A stretch of DNA of 64,000 nt from Antedon mediterranea (Eukaryota > Echinodermata > Crinoidea > Comatulida > Antedonidae). The notes beneath the pieces were generated by a model. The model saw only the letters and a program-made list of their open reading frames with translations, made no database searches and was not told the DNA's origin. Location of the stretch: positions 10,328,922 through 10,392,921 of the forward strand of contig NC_092678.1 in the NCBI RefSeq assembly GCF_964355755.1. The letters run 5' to 3'. A program made the translations under genes and the position numbers. Below are positions 60,758-64,000 of the stretch, one piece after another; position 1 is the stretch's first letter, and each line of letters begins with the position of its first letter.

Positions 60758-63557
60758 TCTAAATGCGATTTGAAGGTATTCTGAGCACTTTGGTGTTTTT
60801 GTGTGAAAAGTTTTAACGAAATGCTCAAAATTGTCTAAAACGGTTTCTAATGTGATTTTAAGCACTTTGATGTTTTTGTAAAACCAAGTTTCATCGAAAT
60901 GCACAAAATGGTCTAAAACGTCTCCAAATGCGATTTGAAGCTTTTCCAAGCACTTTGCTGTTTTTATGTTAACAAGCTTTTTCGAAAATCACAAAATGGT
61001 CTAAAACGTCTCCAAATGCGATTTGAAGATATTCTGAGCACTTTGGTGTTTTTATGTTAAAAAGTTTTTTCGAAAATCACAAAATGGTCTAAAACGTCTC
61101 CAAATGCGATTTGAAGCTCTTCTGTACACTTTGATGTTTTGTGTGAAAAAGTTTTGTCAAAATGCTCAAAATGGTCTAAAACGTTTTTAAAACGATATTA
61201 AGCTATTTTGTGCTCTTTGATGTTTTTGTATAACCAAGTTTTTTCGAAAATCACAAAATTGTCTAAAACGTCTCCAAATGCGATTTGAAGATATTCTGAG
61301 CACTTTGGTGTTTTTATGTTAAAAAGTTTTTTCGAAAATCACAAAATGGTCTAAAACGTCTCCAAATGCGATTTGAAGATATTCTGAGCACTTTGGTGTT
61401 TTTATGTTAAAAAGTTTTTTCGAAAATCACAAAATGGTCTAAAACGTCTCCAAATGCGATTTGAAGCTATTCTGTACACTTTGATGTTTTGTGTGAAAAA
61501 GTTTTGTCGAAATGCTCAAAATGGTTTAAAACGTTTTTAAAACGATATTAAGCTATTTTGTGCTCTTTGATGTTTTTGTATAACCAAGTTTCATCGAAAT
61601 GCACAAAATGGTCTAAAACGTCTCCAAATACGATTTGAAGCTTTTCCAAGCACTTTGCTGTTTTTATGTTAACAAGTTTTTTCGAAAATCACAAAATTGT
61701 CTAAAACGTCTCAAAATGCGATTTGAAGGTATTCTGAGCACTTTGGTGTTTTTGTGTGAAAAGTTTTAACGAAAAGCTCAAAATGGTCTAAAACGGTTCT
61801 AATGTGATTTTAAGCACTTTGATGTTTTTGTACAACCAAGTTTCATCGAAATGCTCAAAATGGTCTAAAACGTTTTTAAAACGATATTAAGCTATTTTGT
61901 GCTCTTTGATGTTTTTGTGTAACCAAGTTTTTTTCGAAAATCACAAAATGGTCTAAAACGTCTCCAAATGCGATTTGAAGCTTTTCTAAGCACTTTGGTG
62001 TTTTTATGTTAACAAGTTTTTTCGAAAATCGCAAAATGGTCTAAAACGTCTCAAAATGCGATTTGAAGGTATTCTGAGCACTTTGGTGTTTTTGTGTGAA
62101 AAGTTTTAACGAAATGCTCAAAATGGTCTAAAACGGTTTCTAATGTGATTTTAACCACTTTGATGTTTTTGTGTAACCAAGTTCTTTTCGAAAATCACAA
62201 AATGGTCTAAAACGTCTCCAAATGCGATTTGAAGCTTTTCTAAGCACTTTGGTGTTTTTATGTTAACAAGTTTTTTTCGAAAATCACAAAATGGTCTAAA
62301 ACGTCTCAAAATGCGATTTGAAGGTATTCTGAGCACTTTGGTGTTTTTGTGTGAAAAGTTTTAACGAAATGCTCAAAATGGTCTAAAACGGTTTCTAATG
62401 TGATTTTAACCACTTTGATGTTTTTGTGTAACCAAGTTTTTTCGAAAATCACAAAATGGTCTAAAACGTCTCCAAATGCGATTTGAAGCTTTTCTAAGCA
62501 CTTTGGTGTTTTTATGTTAACAAGTTTTTTCGAAAATCACAAAATGGTCTAAAACGTCTCCAAATGCGATTTGAAGCTATTCTGTACACTTTGATGTTTT
62601 GTGTGAAAAAAGTTTTGTCGAAATGCTCAAAATGGTCTAAAACGTTTTTAAAACGATATTAAGCTATTTTGTGCTCTTTGATGTTTTTGTGTAACCAAGT
62701 TTTATCGAAATGAACAAAATGTTCTAAAACGTCTCCAAATGCGATTTGAAGCTTTTCCAAGCACTTTGCTGTTTTTATGTTAAGTTTTTTCGAAAATCAC
62801 AAAATGGTCTAAAACGTCTCTAAATGCGATTTGAAGGTATTCTGAGCACTTTGGTGTTTTTGTGTGAAAAGTTTTAACGAAATGCTCAAAATTGTCTAAA
62901 ACGGTTTCTAATGTGATTTTAAGCACTTTGATGTTTTTGTAAAACCAAGTTTCATCGAAATGCACAAAATGGTCTAAAACGTCTCCAAATGCGATTTGAA
63001 GCTTTTCCAAGCACTTTGCTGTTTTTATGTTAACAAGCTTTTTCGAAAATCACAAAATGGTCTAAAACGTCTCCAAATGCGATTTGAAGCTATTCTGTAC
63101 ACTTTGATGTTTTGTGTGAAAAAGTTTTGTCGAAATGCTCAAAATGGTTTAAAACGTTTTTAAAACGATATTAAGTTATTTTGTGCTCTTTGATGTTTTT
63201 GTGTAACCAAGTTTCATCGAAATGAACAAAATGGTCTAAAACGTCTCCAAATGCGATTTGAAGCTTTTCCAAGCACTTTGCTGTTTTTATGTTAACAAGT
63301 TTTTTCGAAAATCACAAAATGGTGTAAAACGTCTCAAAATGCGATTTGAAGGTATTCTGAGCACTTTGGTGTTTTTGTGTGAAAAGTTTTAACGAAATGC
63401 TCAAAATGGTCTAAAACGGTTCTAATGTGATTTTAAGCTATTCTAGACACTTTGATGTTTTGTGTGAAAAAGTTTTCTCGAAATGCTCAAAATGGTCTAA
63501 AACGTTTTCCAATACCACATTAAGCTATTTTGTGCAATTTGATGTTTTTGTGTAACC

Positions 63558-63615
63558 AAGTTTTTTGAAATGCGATTTGAAGATATTCTGAGGACTCTGG
63601 TGTTTTTATGTTAAA
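63558..63615 (+). repeat. Truncated monomer, 58 bp
   Basis: Third member of the gaggactctgg group (15,955 and 33,893). The class C copy before it reads accacattaag, a private change. Confidence 0.9.
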
Positions 63616-64000
63616 AAGTTTTTTCGAAAATCACAAAATGGTCTAAAACGTCTCCAAATGCGATTTGAAGATATTCTGAGCACTTTGGTGTTTTTATGTT
63701 AAAAAGTTTTTTCGAAAATCACAAAATGGTCTAAAACGTCTCCAAATGCGAGTTGAAGCTATTCTGTACACTTTGATGTTTTGTGTGAAAAAGTTTTGTC
63801 GAAATGCTCAAAATGGTCTAAAACGTTTTTAAAACGATATTAAGCTATTTTGTGCTCTTTGATGTTTTTGTGTAACCAAGTTTTTTCGAAAATCACAAAA
63901 TGGTCTAAAACGTCTCCAAATGCGATTTGAAGCTTTTCTAAGCACTTTGGTGTTTTTATGTTAACAAGTTTTTTCGCAAATCACAAAATGGTCTAAAACG

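Larger units (their letters stand above)
53361..62494 (+). repeat. Long-range duplicated block, copy 2 (partner 1-8,114)
   Basis: This copy matches the start of the window but is about 1 kb longer, mainly because of its own 855-bp tandem duplication at 59.0-60.8 kb and about 249 bp extra near 56.1-56.4 kb, which includes a monomer with accatattaagctg. It lacks one monomer near 56.70 kb and one near 58.44 kb that copy 1 has. At 62,495 the match ends and the sequence continues like 4.6-5.1 kb. Confidence 0.85.
1..64000 (+). repeat. Satellite DNA array, 86-88 bp monomer, head to tail across the whole window
   Basis: Every line of the window reads as diverged copies of one monomer with the conserved core aaaatggtctaaaacg, followed usually by tctccaaatgcgatttgaag and a cactttg(g/a)tg block. 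Monomer lengths counted directly are 88, 87, 86 and 77-78 bp, plus rare 58-59 bp forms, giving roughly 730-740 copies. All copies point the same way; I found no inversion, no transposon insertion and no unique spacer. One monomer counted base by base (522-609) has 28 G/C in 88, about 32%. Long homogeneous arrays of this kind are typical of centromeric or pericentromeric heterochromatin, particularly in plants, and two monomers approximate a nucleosome repeat. That assignment is inference: neither CENH3 association nor the species can be read from the sequence. No stretch holds a supportable gene. Confidence 0.97.

Noticed and set aside
2620-63010. Minus-strand open frames of 61-88 codons as a family of small protein genes
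   Set aside because: They arise wherever 87- and 78-bp monomers adjoin and stop at 88- or 77-bp monomers. The starts checked are TTG or GTG, with no ATG, and there is no separate upstream or downstream sequence context. They are shadows of the satellite.
1-64000. CRISPR array
   Set aside because: Repeats are contiguous 86-88 bp monomers with graded divergence. There are no short identical repeats separated by unrelated spacers and no cas genes.
1-64000. CENP-B box in the monomer
   Set aside because: The mammalian box needs a ttcg half followed by a cggg half. The heads have ttcgaaaa, but I find no cggg downstream.
1-64000. Telomeric or subtelomeric repeats
   Set aside because: No runs of tttaggg, ttaggg or their complements were seen on either strand.
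1-64000. Transposable element insertions or long terminal repeats inside the array
   Set aside because: The monomer phase can be followed through every region read. Length changes are explained by monomer-scale indels, the 9-base class F gap or the 29-30 bp truncations.
1-64000. The ttttcgaaaa palindrome as a regulatory operator or hairpin
   Set aside because: It is a short self-complementary part of the head in classes A, B, E, G and H and is lost in C, D and F. Nothing nearby needs an operator, and it is too short for a stable hairpin.
1-64000. Assignment to a named species or satellite family
   Set aside because: I do not recognise the monomer as a known satellite, such as the Arabidopsis 178-bp repeat, and will not guess a name.

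Overview
The whole 64-kb window is one uninterrupted satellite DNA array. I see no gene, RNA gene, transposon or unique sequence. The array is built from AT-rich monomers (about 32% G+C in the one I counted), normally 86-88 bp long, all in the same head-to-tail orientation, roughly 730-740 copies in all. This is eukaryotic heterochromatin, most like a plant centromeric or pericentromeric satellite: two monomers make about 174-176 bp, close to one nucleosome repeat. Nothing in the sequence identifies the species, and the centromere role is inference.

The monomers fall into recurring classes that I label A to H by their start (aagttttttcg, aagttttgtcg, aagtttcatcg or aagttttaacg) and their tail. 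Their order follows a near-strict grammar. Class B (87 bp, tail gtgtgaaa) is followed by class C (87 bp). Class E (87 bp) or H (86 bp) is followed by the short class F (77-78 bp). D, G and A (88 bp) fill the gaps. Exceptions are single chimeric monomers marking old exchanges. Eight truncated monomers of 58-59 bp are also present.

At larger scale the array is a mosaic of recent copies. From 1 to 8.1 kb it matches 53.4-62.5 kb, with a few monomer-scale indels. The interval 11.5-20.4 kb is repeated at 29.4-38.4 kb, offset 17,938 bp, with no indel seen. Shorter blocks link 7-12 kb to 22-28 kb. From 38.8 to 55.4 kb there are three overlapping direct tandem duplications with units of 2,334, 3,559 and 4,322 bp, and 59.0-60.8 kb holds an 855-bp tandem duplication. 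Every duplication junction I could place keeps monomer register, as expected from unequal homologous exchange.

Minus-strand open frames of 61-88 codons recur because 87- and 78-bp monomers are multiples of three. They begin with GTG or TTG and are not genes.
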